From NCBI RefSeq assembly GCF_011405655.1, contig NZ_AP022829.1, positions 2,155,001 to 2,219,000 of the forward strand: a DNA stretch of 64,000 nt, given 5' to 3'. Within the stretch, counting starts at the first letter, position 1, and each line of letters begins with the position of its first letter. Origin of the DNA: Adlercreutzia hattorii (GTDB lineage: Bacteria; Actinomycetota; Coriobacteriia; Coriobacteriales; Eggerthellaceae). This document shows positions 25,054 through 33,866 of this stretch, in pieces. A program made the translations under genes and the position numbers. The notes under the pieces are model-generated. The model was given only the letters and a program-made list of their open reading frames with translations. It had not been told where the DNA came from and ran no database searches.

Positions 25054-25107
25054 GGGCAGATCGCGCCCAGCGCATGCGGGAGTCCGCGTGAGCCAGAACT
25101 GATTCAA

Positions 25108-25138
25108 GTGGGTCAAGGGGACGGTTCTCTTGACCCAC
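25108..25138. repeat. REP-like stem-loop with GGGGACGGTT word
   Basis: GTGGGTCAAG (25108-25117) and CTTGACCCAC (25129-25138) form a 10-bp stem whose loop reads GGGACGGTTCT. The same GGGGACGGTT/GGGACAGTT words recur at about 35.2 and 40.4 kb in this window. Confidence 0.65.
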
Positions 25139-25184
25139 GGGGGCAATCGTCGTGTGCGAGCCCAACGACCGCGGCCGGAAGCAA

Positions 25185-25215
25185 AAGGCGGCCAACCCTA
25201 TTGGGCGGCCGCCTT
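25185..25215 (-). terminator. Probable terminator downstream of the restriction gene
   Basis: On the minus strand AAGGCGGCC and GGCCGCCTT (25207-25215 and 25185-25193) form a 9-bp stem followed by TTTGCTTC. It lies 130 bases past the endonuclease stop; no other gene lies between. Confidence 0.55.
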
Positions 25216-25346
25216 GCGGAGGGCTCGGGTACCGCTGGAAGGAAGGAGGAGGAAGGGCGGCTCCGAGGAAGGTTTCGAGCTTTGCTCTGCCACTATAATA
25301 CGGGAAAGCCCACCTAGGCGTATCACCTAAACGGGCTATATTGCGC

Positions 25347-26231
25347 TCAGGCCCGCATGTCCCAACCAGGCGGTTCCAGAGCACTCCCCTGCAGAAGACG
25401 CCGTTTCTCCCGTGCCAATTCGTGGCTCTCGGGCGCTCCCCGCAACAAGGTCAGATCGACGATCTCGCGGAAGAACGAGGTGGCCGACAGCCCTTCAGGC
25501 ACTTTCTCGTTCAAAGGGGAGATCGCAAGCCGCCCGTCCTCCTCCCAATCGACGAGCATAAGACAGGTTGCATCGTAGGCATCGTCTTCCACGCGCAGCT
25601 TCTGAAGCATGGTAATGGCCTTCGAAAAATTCCGCGGTTCATCGACGATGGAGGAGTTCAAAAGGAAGAAAAAGCCGAGCGTGGCAAGCGGATGACGCCC
25701 TTTCAGATTCTTCGCATCGCCATAGGCCTCTTCGAAGCGGTTGGCGAGATTTTTGCCAAATGCCGAGCTCATGGTCTTCGTCGAGATGAGGATTTCAGGA
25801 CCCGTCATCCAAGAGGATAGCCCCACATCGACCTGCTTGCAATAGGTCGACCCGAGCACGTTGGCGTTGGCGCTGGCAAAGCGAGGAAGGACCTCGCAGC
25901 ATTTTTCCGCCGTTCGCGCATCCAGTGAGCCGATGAAACGCAGGACCGAAGGATCCAAAACCCGCGGCCGCACGAGCCGAGGCCACACCGATTGCGCATC
26001 GAAGCCAGCCGCGCGCAGCTCTTCGGCCACCCACATGTCCAAAGCCTTAGCCAAACTGCCGGATTGGGCGCTGCTCCCATCCCGCACCGCCACCGTGAGA
26101 AGCTTCTCCAACAGGGGTATTTCCAGAAGTGGCTCGCCGGCATCGGACCAATAGGGCCGACGCACGCTCGAGGTGCCCTGCGCCTCCCAGTGCTCCACGA
26201 TGGCGTCTTCGAACTTCTGATAGGAATCCAT
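25347..26231 (-). CDS. Putative type II restriction endonuclease (294 aa)
   Basis: Identified mainly by context: the ATG overlaps the stop of the adenine methylase by one base (TAATG), the usual arrangement of coupled restriction-modification pairs. The protein is soluble. A segment VDVGLSSWMTGPEILISTKTM contains Asp and Glu-x-Ser-x-Lys placed like a PD-(D/E)XK nuclease core, and NRFEEAYGDAKNLKGRHPLA follows. It resembles the XamI-like group from memory, but I cannot confirm the family. A methylase-associated accessory protein is the alternative. A terminator-like stem lies downstream. Confidence 0.65.
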   Translation of the reverse strand: MDSYQKFEDAIVEHWEAQGTSSVRRPYWSDAGEPLLEIPLLEKLLTVAVRDGSSAQSGSLAKALDMWVAEELRAAGFDAQSVWPRLVRPRVLDPSVLRFIGSLDARTAEKCCEVLPRFASANANVLGSTYCKQVDVGLSSWMTGPEILISTKTMSSAFGKNLANRFEEAYGDAKNLKGRHPLATLGFFFLLNSSIVDEPRNFSKAITMLQKLRVEDDAYDATCLMLVDWEEDGRLAISPLNEKVPEGLSATSFFREIVDLTLLRGAPESHELAREKRRLLQGSALEPPGWDMRA

Positions 26232-27904
26232 TACCCCACCTTCTTGAACTTAGCACGCTTCTTCCGGCGCAGGCGCATGAGCGTCGCACTTGATTTCATC
26301 TGCACGAAGCTCACCTCCTGCAGGGAAGTCCGAGGAATGAGCACGGCGTCCACCAGCGAGATCGCGCCATCGTAGTCGCGCTTCTCCAGAAGCTTTTCCA
26401 CATAGGGGGCGACGGTCCGAAGATCGTCGGCGCACGAGGCCACCAACACAGGCGAGGGCACCGCCAGCATGCCGGCCTCGCGCGGCTCCAGCTTCAGCAT
26501 GCCGCCTCCGTAGGCCCTCCCCGTTATCTCCGCGCCGAACATCGTAGCGGAGTTGAGGGAGGCAATGGGGAGAAGCGAACGCGCCGCCTCGCTTATCTCG
26601 GGATGGTAGAACAAGCTGTGGCAGGAATTCAGAACCCGCACCTTCGCGTCATTGGCACAGATGCTGGGACCGTAAGCATTCATATAGGTGACAAACGCAT
26701 CGGGGACTCCCCCAACAGGCACGCGCCACCAGGGACTCCTCACCCGGCATTTGTAGGCATTCTGCACGCCGAGCTCCTCCCCGTAGGCAATGTAGCGCTG
26801 CGCCGCCTCAGAAGGATCAGCGCCAGGGCGAAAGAGATAGACCCCTGCACCCCGTTCCGCGGCGGCTCCTTCGTCCTTTTCCGTATACGCCAAGCGACGC
26901 AAGTGCCTCGAGCCCGGCGGGCAAAGGCGCAGCACGTCGTCAGAGGCGAACCCCCATTGCTCGAATTCGCTCTGATTCAGAACGAAGAAGCTGTTGTTGC
27001 CCGTCACGGCTCCCAGCGACAGAGTGCCCCATTGGGACAAAGAGACGAATTCGCCCGCGCCCGTAAGCCGGCCCAGCGAGGAAAGCGAGTCACTCGAGGC
27101 GAAAAGCCCCGACCAGCGCGCGCCTTCCGAAGGGGGCTGGTAGAGCGCTAGCTTGCCCGACGCAAGATCGGCAATATCGTCGCACTGCTGCCAGGTAATA
27201 GACGAGCATGACCCTGCCCTCCAGCCATCGGCCAGAAGAAGGACGACCTCTTCTTGCACCTCGGGAAAAACCGGCTCGTCAAATGTTGCCAGACGCACCG
27301 ACGAAAACGACGCCATGAGGAAGGACCTCAGAGGGGCCGCGTAGTTCACCGTGAGCAATTCGGCGGGAAGAACCAAGCCGAGGCGTCCTCCGGGCTTCAG
27401 GAAGGAAACTGAGTGGAGCACGAAGGGCATCCAGAGGGACGAGAGCGAGCTTACGGCAACGCCGTGGCGCTCAGCGATGGCTCCGATGGCATCTTTCTGA
27501 TCGGACGACAGCGACTGAAACCGCACATAGGGCGGATTGCCGATCACCACGTCGAAAGATGGATCGGGCGCAAGCCGAAGAAAATCAGAGACGACGATAT
27601 TCGCGGAGCACCCTAAGGCTCCCAGTCGCCCGACGGCCTTCTCGGCACTGGCCTCGTGCACTTCGCAGCCGACGACGTTACGCTCGGCCACGGCAGATTT
27701 GCAGCCCAGCGACCGCAGGCAATCAGAGGCGGCGACAAGAAACTCGGCTTCCCCGCAAGCGGGCTCGAGCACGTGATCGTCCGGAAAGCGAATCGCCCAT
27801 CGAGCCACGAAGCGCGCTAACTCGGGCGGCGTGAAGAAGGCGCCACGGGCCTTGCGCGTCCCCGGAGCGTCCTCTGCCGCACTCAGTGCCGAACCATAGG
27901 CCAT
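26231..27904 (-). CDS. Type II N6-adenine DNA methylase (557 aa)
   Basis: SAM-dependent methylase with motif order of the TaqI-like gamma class: target end GAFFTPPELARFVARWAI, SAM motif I VLEPACGEAEFLVAA, then SFDVVIGNPPYVRFQSL with the catalytic NPPY, and a long C-terminal recognition region (WGTLSLGAVTGNNSFFVL onward). ATG 27904 is preferred because AAAGGAGG lies 9 bases upstream; the longer GTG-started frame would include that ribosome site in coding sequence. Its stop overlaps the putative endonuclease start. The pair is adjacent to gene debris, consistent with horizontal acquisition. Confidence 0.88.
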   Translation of the reverse strand: MAYGSALSAAEDAPGTRKARGAFFTPPELARFVARWAIRFPDDHVLEPACGEAEFLVAASDCLRSLGCKSAVAERNVVGCEVHEASAEKAVGRLGALGCSANIVVSDFLRLAPDPSFDVVIGNPPYVRFQSLSSDQKDAIGAIAERHGVAVSSLSSLWMPFVLHSVSFLKPGGRLGLVLPAELLTVNYAAPLRSFLMASFSSVRLATFDEPVFPEVQEEVVLLLADGWRAGSCSSITWQQCDDIADLASGKLALYQPPSEGARWSGLFASSDSLSSLGRLTGAGEFVSLSQWGTLSLGAVTGNNSFFVLNQSEFEQWGFASDDVLRLCPPGSRHLRRLAYTEKDEGAAAERGAGVYLFRPGADPSEAAQRYIAYGEELGVQNAYKCRVRSPWWRVPVGGVPDAFVTYMNAYGPSICANDAKVRVLNSCHSLFYHPEISEAARSLLPIASLNSATMFGAEITGRAYGGGMLKLEPREAGMLAVPSPVLVASCADDLRTVAPYVEKLLEKRDYDGAISLVDAVLIPRTSLQEVSFVQMKSSATLMRLRRKKRAKFKKVG

Positions 27905-27960
27905 GGCCTGTCGCCTCCTTTCCTGCACGGCATCTCATTGACTTGCCATTCTAGCGCAAA

Positions 27961-27997
27961 GAAAAGACCTCGGTGTACCCGAACAAGGACACCGAGG
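27961..27997 (-). terminator. Rho-independent terminator at the end of the ccm genes
   Basis: On the minus strand, 35 bases after the ccmD stop, CCTCGGTGT and ACACCGAGG (27989-27997 and 27968-27976) pair around a 12-base loop and are followed by TCTTTTCTTT. Confidence 0.82.
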
Positions 27998-28031
27998 CCT
28001 TCTTCATGCTTTCTGGTTCAGTGAAAGCGCG

Positions 28032-28223
28032 CTACTTGCTCTTCGCCTGCTTATCGGCAACGGCCTCTTCCAGAAGCGTGAGCTGCGCGGTCGCCTTCTT
28101 GGTGCCGCGGAAGATCATGAGCACGTACACGAGCAGGGCCACCCACAGAAGCGCGTAAGCCGCGATGATGTAGGGGGCGGAGGGCAGGATGGTGGAATAG
28201 ATATCGGCAAGAATGGGATTCAT
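28032..28223 (-). CDS. ccmD: CcmD-like small membrane protein (63 aa)
   Basis: One membrane helix (YIIAAYALLWVALLVYVLMIF, about residues 18-38) with a charged cytoplasmic end KKATAQLTLLEEA. Size, topology and position directly after ccmC match CcmD, which helps release holo-CcmE from the CcmABC heme exporter. CcmD sequences are poorly conserved, so the call rests on context. A REP-like stretch (about 28255-28290, CTTCGACTCGCTTCGCTCGC) separates it from ccmC. Confidence 0.75.
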   Translation of the reverse strand: MNPILADIYSTILPSAPYIIAAYALLWVALLVYVLMIFRGTKKATAQLTLLEEAVADKQAKSK

Positions 28224-28297
28224 GTTCGACCTTTCTCGTTGGTTGGCGACTCAAGCGGGATCCTTCGACTCGCTTCGCTCGCTCAGGATGACAAGGG

Positions 28298-29065
28298 CTA
28301 ACGTTCGTCGTCGACGGTCTCTTTGAGCGCTTCAACGCGCTGGGTAAGGCGCACCTGGTTGAAGCGCGTACGGTACAGCACGAAGCCCACGAGCAGCATG
28401 CCGAGCGCGCACAGGCCCACGCACAGGCCCATCTCGGGGCTCATACCGCCCTCGCGCAGCACCACCGGATGGATGGACGAGGGAATGAGCCGCGTGATCA
28501 TGAAGCAGATGGGCACGTCGATGGTGGCGATGATGGCCACAACCGCGGCGAAGGTGGCGCGGCGCTCGGGCTCGTCCACGGAGCTTCTCAGCACGAAATA
28601 GGCGATCACGATGAGCATCAGAATCAGATACGTCGTCAGCCGCGGCTCCCAGCTCCACCACACGCCCCACTCGAAGCGGGTCCACATCTCGCCGGTGATC
28701 ATGGTGAGCACCACGAACAGCAGCGCGATTTCCAGGCAAATGCGCGAACAGGTGTCGAACCGCTGGTTCTTCGTCATGAGGAACCGCACCGCATAGTAGC
28801 ACCCGAAGCCGAGGGCAAGGAACGAAGTGATGGCCACGGGCATATGGAAGTAGAAGATCTTTTGGGACAGGAGCATCTTCTGGGACACCATCACGTCCCC
28901 GATGAGCTCGGCGCCGTTCACCGCCGCACCGCCCACGGGGGCCACGTAGAAGAACGCCATGAGGAAGCCGACCGTGGACAGCACCGCGCCCGCAATGAGC
29001 GCCGGCACCACCAGCTTGTCGGGCCACTGCCCCACCTCAGGCAGCTTCAATTTCTTATCAGTCAC
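28298..29065 (-). CDS. ccmC: Heme exporter subunit CcmC (255 aa)
   Basis: Membrane heme-handling protein that delivers heme to CcmE outside the cell. Six membrane helices and the tryptophan-rich heme motif WGVWWSWEPRLT (a Glu replaces the Asp of WWxWD) are visible, with flanking candidate heme-ligand histidines in FYFHMPVA and SIHPVVL. Within the minus-strand block it follows ccmB by 11 bp. Length is typical. Confidence 0.92.
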   Translation of the reverse strand: MTDKKLKLPEVGQWPDKLVVPALIAGAVLSTVGFLMAFFYVAPVGGAAVNGAELIGDVMVSQKMLLSQKIFYFHMPVAITSFLALGFGCYYAVRFLMTKNQRFDTCSRICLEIALLFVVLTMITGEMWTRFEWGVWWSWEPRLTTYLILMLIVIAYFVLRSSVDEPERRATFAAVVAIIATIDVPICFMITRLIPSSIHPVVLREGGMSPEMGLCVGLCALGMLLVGFVLYRTRFNQVRLTQRVEALKETVDDER

Positions 29066-29076
29066 TCAGTCCTCCT

Positions 29077-29835
29077 TTAGTTGACGACAAAGTCATACAG
29101 CACCCAGCTGGCCAGAATCATAATCACGTCGTAACCGGCACCGAGCGCCAGCGACGTGAAAAACCCGTCGGCGAACACATCTCCGCCCACGAGCGCGCAG
29201 GTAGTGGCCGACACGCAGGCGTACAGAAGCGGGAAGATCACGGGCACGAACAAAAGCGCCAGCATGACGTCCTTGCCGCGCGTGGCCGCCGTGATGGTGG
29301 AGAGCATGGTGCCGATACCCGCGATACCGATGCTGCCCACGACGAGCGGCACCACGAGCAGCCAGCCCGTATCGGCCGGCGCCGCGAAACTGGAGAAGAA
29401 CACCCAGTACAGCGGCACGGCGATCACTTCCACCAACGCCAAAAACACCAAATTCGACGTGGCCTTAGCCAGAAAGATCACGCCTCGGTCGAGCGGGGCT
29501 AAAAGCAGGCCCTCCAAACACCCGTTCTCCGTCTCCTTGGAAAACGAGCGGTTCAGACCCAGAAGCGAGGTGAACACCACGAGCGCCCACAGAAGGCCAC
29601 CGGAAACCTCGAGGAACTCGGATCCCGGGCGGGCGAAGGAGAGCGCCACGCCAAACACCACGATGACGAGGAAGGCGTAGATGCCCATGGACACGATCAT
29701 GTCCTTGGTGCGGAACTCCGCCTTCAAGTCCTTCGCGAGCAACGTCTTGTACTGCGTCCAGGTGCTGGGAGCTTTGCAGCAGGAGCCACTCATCCTTCCG
29801 CGATCAGCCGCGCGGTATTCCGATTCGCGTTCCAT
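29077..29835 (-). CDS. ccmB: Heme exporter permease CcmB (252 aa)
   Basis: Membrane subunit of the CcmAB ABC transporter. After a soluble N-terminal stretch comes LLAKDLKAEFRTKDMIVSMG, the conserved amphipathic start of CcmB, then six helices, with FSKETENGCLEGLLLAPLDRG as the cytoplasmic loop that contacts the ATPase. It begins right after the ccmA stop (29836), so translation is coupled. The N-terminal 25 residues (RAADRGRMSGSCCKAPS) are atypical; an internal ATG 14 codons in may be used. Confidence 0.9.
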   Translation of the reverse strand: MERESEYRAADRGRMSGSCCKAPSTWTQYKTLLAKDLKAEFRTKDMIVSMGIYAFLVIVVFGVALSFARPGSEFLEVSGGLLWALVVFTSLLGLNRSFSKETENGCLEGLLLAPLDRGVIFLAKATSNLVFLALVEVIAVPLYWVFFSSFAAPADTGWLLVVPLVVGSIGIAGIGTMLSTITAATRGKDVMLALLFVPVIFPLLYACVSATTCALVGGDVFADGFFTSLALGAGYDVIMILASWVLYDFVVN

Positions 29836-30549
29836 CTAGCTCACCCCCATCCCGACGGTGGTGCGGTACAGGTCGGCGAACTCGTCGGGGCTCATCTGAT
29901 CCTTCTCGCCGAAGTGGACGACGCGGCCGCGAGCGAGCACGAGCACGTGGCTCGCGAGGGCCAGGCCCTTGTCCAAGTCGTGGCTCACCATGACGAACGT
30001 GCGGTCCTCGCGCACCGAGGCGATCAGTTCGTCGAAGATGTGCATGGCATGGGGGTCGAGCCCCGAGTAGGGCTCGTCGAGCAGCACCACCGACGGGTCG
30101 TTCACGAGCGCCCGGGCGATGGAGACGCGCTGGGTCATGCCGCGCGAGAACGTGCGCACCCGATCGAGCCGACGGTGCTTGAGCCCCACGGCGTCCAGAA
30201 GCTCTATCACGCGCTTCTGCGGGTCGGACACGCCGTAGAGCTTCGCGTACAGAAGGAGGTTCTCCTCGGCGGTGAGATCGGGATAGAGCATCGGGTTGTG
30301 CGAGATGAGCCCGATGGCCTCGCGGACGCGCTCGGGCTCTTCCTTCACATCGATGCCCGCGAGCGTTATCGTGCCCTCCGTGGGCCGCGACAGCGTAGCG
30401 AGCATGCGCAGAAGCGTGGTCTTGCCCGCGCCGTTGGGGCCGAAGACCGACAGGAACGCGCCCTCAGGCAGCGCGAACGACACGTCGTCGACGGCCTTGC
30501 GACCGCCGAACGACTTCGTCAGATGATCGACGGAAAGCGCCGTTTCCAC
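29836..30549 (-). CDS. ccmA: Heme exporter ATP-binding protein CcmA (237 aa)
   Basis: ABC-type ATPase powering release of heme-loaded CcmE. Walker A GPNGAGKTTLL, Q-loop region LISHNP, signature FSRGMTQRVSIARAL (SRGM in place of LSGG), Walker B VVLLDEPYSGLD and switch His SHD are present. The GTG at 30549 is chosen because GGGGGAG, which overlaps the ccmF stop, lies about 8 bases upstream; the longer open frame reads through the repetitive ccmF tail and is not supported. It sits between ccmF and ccmB. Confidence 0.93.
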   Translation of the reverse strand: METALSVDHLTKSFGGRKAVDDVSFALPEGAFLSVFGPNGAGKTTLLRMLATLSRPTEGTITLAGIDVKEEPERVREAIGLISHNPMLYPDLTAEENLLLYAKLYGVSDPQKRVIELLDAVGLKHRRLDRVRTFSRGMTQRVSIARALVNDPSVVLLDEPYSGLDPHAMHIFDELIASVREDRTFVMVSHDLDKGLALASHVLVLARGRVVHFGEKDQMSPDEFADLYRTTVGMGVS

Positions 30550-30553
30550 GGGA

Positions 30554-32890
30554 CTACTCCCCCGCCTTCGCGTCAGCCTCGGCATCAGTCTCGGCCTCGG
30601 CCTCTGCCGCCGCGTCCGCATCGGCCGCCGCGTCGCCCTCGGCATCTTCCACAAGCGACACCTCCGCGTCCACCGTCTCCTCGACGATGCCCTTGCAAGC
30701 CGCAACGTCGCGCGAGGCCTTATCGCGCTCTTTCGGCTCGGCCTCGGCCAGCTCAGCAGCGGGCACATCGCCCACGGCTGGGCCGCCGCGACGGCGCTCC
30801 GCGCGCTTGGCGAACAGCGGGATGAGGCAGCCCACCATGAGCAGAGCGAAGCCCACCCACACGAACGAGATGAGCGGATTCACGCGCACGTCCATGGAGA
30901 AATCGCCCTCGTCGTTCACGCCGCGGTACACCACGAACAGATCCTCCAGCGGGAACCCAATGACGCTCGCCTCCAGCTTCTGCTGTTGGGTGGCGCTCAC
31001 CAGCTGCACGGCCGGGTTCACCGTGCCCACGAACTGGCCGTCCTTCGTCACGTCGAAGGTGAGCGCGTAGCGCACGTTGCCGTTGCCGAGCTCATCGATG
31101 GAGTTGCCCGTGTAGGTGAGCTGGAAGTCCTGGATGTCGAAAGTCTCGGAAACCGAATCGCTCTCCTCGTCGTAAGGCAGATACCCCGTGATCTCGGTCA
31201 CGTACATGGACGAGCCGATAAGGCCCACCAAAATGATGCCCATGGCAGCGTGGGCCACCGAGCCGCCGAACAGGGCCAGGCGGCGGCGCAGCTTGGCGCC
31301 ATCGACCCGTTTGAGCGAGCGGACGGCCATGAACAGCGTGTTGAAGAACAGAAGGCTCGCCACGGCGAAGCCCACCACGGCCAGACCGTTGTAGTAGATG
31401 GGGTTGCCCTGCTCGAGCAGGCCCGAGGCCTGGGTGCCGCCCATGTCGATCATGGCCTGGTAGCTGGGCAGAAGGTACGTGGCGAAATAGATCATGAGCA
31501 CGACGAACAGCACAAGCGCGCACAGCGCCGGCACGCGGGCACTCCGCCAGAACGCCTTCTTGTCGGTGCGGCGCCAGCCCAGAAGCGGGCAGATGGCGAG
31601 CACGGCCAGATAGGCGATGCCCAAGGGCCGGGCGATGGCATTGTAGGTGCCGGCCGACAGCGACTGGCCGCCGAAGGGCAGCCAGCTCGGCAGGGCCGAG
31701 GACACCGTCATATAGGCCAGAAGCACCGCAAACACGATCATGATAAGGTTATTCACGTAGTAGGCCGCTTCCTTCGACATCATCGACTCGATGTCGTCAT
31801 CGGCCGCATCCGTCGCGCCGAAGCTCTTGCGGCGCACGATAAGGCCCACGATACCGGCCAGAAGCGAGCAGATGATGAGCGCGCCGAACATGACGAGCGA
31901 AACCGGGTCGCCCTCGAAGGCGTGCACCGACTGCACCAGGCCCGAACGGGTGATGAAGGTGCCCAGCACCACGAAGCAGAACGTCAGGCAGGCGCAGAAC
32001 ACGCTCCAGCGCTTGAAGGCGCCGCGCTGGCGGTACACCGTGAACGAGTGGATGAGCGCCACGCCCACGAGCCACGGGAGCAAACTGGCGTTCTCCACCG
32101 GATCCCAGCCCCAGTAGCCGCCCCAGCCGAGCACCACGTAGGCCCACACGGCGCCCAGCCCAATGCCTACGCCCAAAAGCAGCCACGAGAACATGAGGTA
32201 GGGCGTCGAGCGGTTCACCCATTCCGTGGAATCGTCGTTGACGATGAGCGCCGAGATGGCGTAGGCGAACGGAATGGTGAGGCCCGCGTAGCCGATGAAC
32301 AGCGTCGGCGGATGAATCGCCATGGCCCAATGCTCCAGAAGCGCGTTCATGGAGCGGGCCGACGCCATGGCCGACAGCGTGCCGTCGCCGGTGAAATAGC
32401 GCGCGTCGGTCGCGATGAAGGGCATGTTGCCCTCGGAGAACAGGAGCACCGACACGAAGGCCGTCAGCACGAGCGAGGAAATGGCAAGCGCGCCGTTGTC
32501 GAGCGGGCGGATGTTCTTGCGCGTGGCGAACACGAGCACGGCGTTGAACACGGCGATGAGCCACGCCCAGAACAGAAGCGAGCCCTGACGCCCCGCCCAA
32601 AGGCCGGCGAGCTTGTACAGCCACGCCTCAGGAGCCGTCGAGGTGGAGCGGTTGTCCAGCACGTATTGGATGGTGTTGTCGCCCGAGAAGAAGCACCACA
32701 CGAGCACAGCACAGCACACCGTGAGCGCCGCGGCCACGAGAACCGCGGCCACTCTTCCGCCCCAGGCGAAGGTCTCCGAGCGTTCGAAGGAGCGCTTCTT
32801 GTAAAGGATGTGGGCCACGCCCAGGCAAAGCACCGAGATGACGCAGCCGGCAAAGGCCACCAGCAGGCCGAGAAGTCCGATCATCGACAT
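30554..32890 (-). CDS. ccmF: Cytochrome c heme lyase subunit CcmF (778 aa)
   Basis: Large polytopic protein that takes heme from CcmE and attaches it to apocytochromes c. The signature WGGYWGWDPVENASLLPWL, GRQGSLLFWAWLIAV and HPPTLFIGYAG are visible, as are about 14-15 membrane helices and a large extracytoplasmic loop (VTEITGYLPYDEESDSVSE onward). The C-terminus carries about 90 extra residues, highly acidic and Ala-rich (ADADAAAEAEAETDAEADA), after the last helix; this cytoplasmic tail is unusual. The ATG is three bases after the ccmE stop. Confidence 0.95.
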   Translation of the reverse strand: MSMIGLLGLLVAFAGCVISVLCLGVAHILYKKRSFERSETFAWGGRVAAVLVAAALTVCCAVLVWCFFSGDNTIQYVLDNRSTSTAPEAWLYKLAGLWAGRQGSLLFWAWLIAVFNAVLVFATRKNIRPLDNGALAISSLVLTAFVSVLLFSEGNMPFIATDARYFTGDGTLSAMASARSMNALLEHWAMAIHPPTLFIGYAGLTIPFAYAISALIVNDDSTEWVNRSTPYLMFSWLLLGVGIGLGAVWAYVVLGWGGYWGWDPVENASLLPWLVGVALIHSFTVYRQRGAFKRWSVFCACLTFCFVVLGTFITRSGLVQSVHAFEGDPVSLVMFGALIICSLLAGIVGLIVRRKSFGATDAADDDIESMMSKEAAYYVNNLIMIVFAVLLAYMTVSSALPSWLPFGGQSLSAGTYNAIARPLGIAYLAVLAICPLLGWRRTDKKAFWRSARVPALCALVLFVVLMIYFATYLLPSYQAMIDMGGTQASGLLEQGNPIYYNGLAVVGFAVASLLFFNTLFMAVRSLKRVDGAKLRRRLALFGGSVAHAAMGIILVGLIGSSMYVTEITGYLPYDEESDSVSETFDIQDFQLTYTGNSIDELGNGNVRYALTFDVTKDGQFVGTVNPAVQLVSATQQQKLEASVIGFPLEDLFVVYRGVNDEGDFSMDVRVNPLISFVWVGFALLMVGCLIPLFAKRAERRRGGPAVGDVPAAELAEAEPKERDKASRDVAACKGIVEETVDAEVSLVEDAEGDAAADADAAAEAEAETDAEADAKAGE

Positions 32891-32893
32891 GGG

Positions 32894-33559
32894 CTAACCC
32901 TCCAGCGCGACATCGGTGGCGGCGAACTTGCCGTCATCGCCGAGCGAGCCGGTGAGCACCACCGTAGAGCCCTCGGCCACCTCGTCGGACAGGGCGCCCT
33001 CGAACACGACTGGCACCGAATCGCCCGCCTCGGTGTCCACCAAAATGAAGCGGTCGCCCTGGCCCGCGGCCTTCAGCGACCCGGCCCCCACGGAGCCGGC
33101 CACCTTCACAACCTTGCCGTAGACGCTCTCGCCATAGCCCAGCAGCTGCTCCACGGTAAGGGCGCTGTCGGCGTTCTCGTACTTCGACGGGCACTTCGTC
33201 ACCAGCTCGGAGCACTCCAGCACGCCCGCATCGTTGATCTTGCCCGTGCAAATAGCGGTCACGTCGTTGCCGAACGTGGACGAGGCAGCGCCGTCGTAGC
33301 GCACCTCCAGCTGCGTGGCGGGGTCGCCCTCCGGGTCGTAAATCTTGAAGGTGAGCACGTCATTGCTCGTGGAGAAGGAATCCTGCACCACGTTGCCCGA
33401 CACCTGCACCTTCTGGCCCGCCTGGGGATTCTCGGCGGCCTCGGCGATGCTCATGGTCGTGGCGGCGGTGTTGCCCCCCACGAATGCGAGCACCAAGATA
33501 AGCACGATGACGATGACGCCGGAGACGGCGATCATCCTCTTCTTCATCTTCGCGTTCAT
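32894..33559 (-). CDS. ccmE: CcmE-like heme chaperone with two OB-fold repeats (221 aa)
   Basis: Periplasmic-side heme carrier, N-terminally anchored (MIAVSGVIVIVLILVLAFVGG). The first OB domain (VQVSGNVVQDSF to TAICTGKINDAGVLECSELV) ends with KCPSKYEN: a CxxxY heme-binding motif in place of the usual HxxxY, as known for some sulfate reducers and archaea. A second OB-like repeat follows (VVKVAGSVGAGSLKA to VLTGSLGDDGKFAATDVAL), nearly doubling the usual length. ATG 33559 has AGGAGGAC upstream; the longer frame is not supported. It is the first of the six ccm genes. Confidence 0.88.
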   Translation of the reverse strand: MNAKMKKRMIAVSGVIVIVLILVLAFVGGNTAATTMSIAEAAENPQAGQKVQVSGNVVQDSFSTSNDVLTFKIYDPEGDPATQLEVRYDGAASSTFGNDVTAICTGKINDAGVLECSELVTKCPSKYENADSALTVEQLLGYGESVYGKVVKVAGSVGAGSLKAAGQGDRFILVDTEAGDSVPVVFEGALSDEVAEGSTVVLTGSLGDDGKFAATDVALEG

Positions 33560-33866
33560 AGTCCTCCTGTTTCTAAGGTACCAAAGCGGTGTGGACCTGC
33601 CTCCCCGAAGGCCCGAAAAATTACCAACGGCCAGTATCGCCCAAGCCACGCAGAACCGCGCCTCAAATTCCACCGAAACCAGCAGATCAGCGCAATCGCC
33701 ATAGTTTCGCAATAAGAAGGAGTTTGCTTAGAAAAGACCGGCGTAGACGAAGGCGCGCACCGCGGGTGGGTGCGCGCCTTCGGGGAGGGTGCCGGCAGGG
33801 CGGTCCGGCACGATTATCGAGCGGTGCGCCCCGTCGCCGCAGGGGCGAGGGAGCGCGACGCGCCTT
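33560..33866. other. Intergenic region between ccmE and nrfA
   Basis: About 307 bases with no supported ORF. It must contain the ccmE promoter and holds the strong stem at 33749-33781 that probably ends nrfA transcription (listed separately). Confidence 0.5.
33749..33781 (-). terminator. Probable terminator of nrfA
   Basis: On the minus strand GAAGGCGCGCAC and GTGCGCGCCTTC (33770-33781 and 33749-33760) form a 12-bp stem, with TCTTTTC only about 13 bases further on. It lies 85 bases after the nrfA stop. Confidence 0.6.

Noticed and set aside
24763-25146. 127-codon minus-strand ORF
   Set aside because: Antisense of the ATPase remnant and the 21-bp repeat; no family resemblance.
30986-33715. 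Open frame of 909 codons on the plus strand
   Set aside because: Antisense of ccmF and ccmE, which have clear signatures and ribosome sites.
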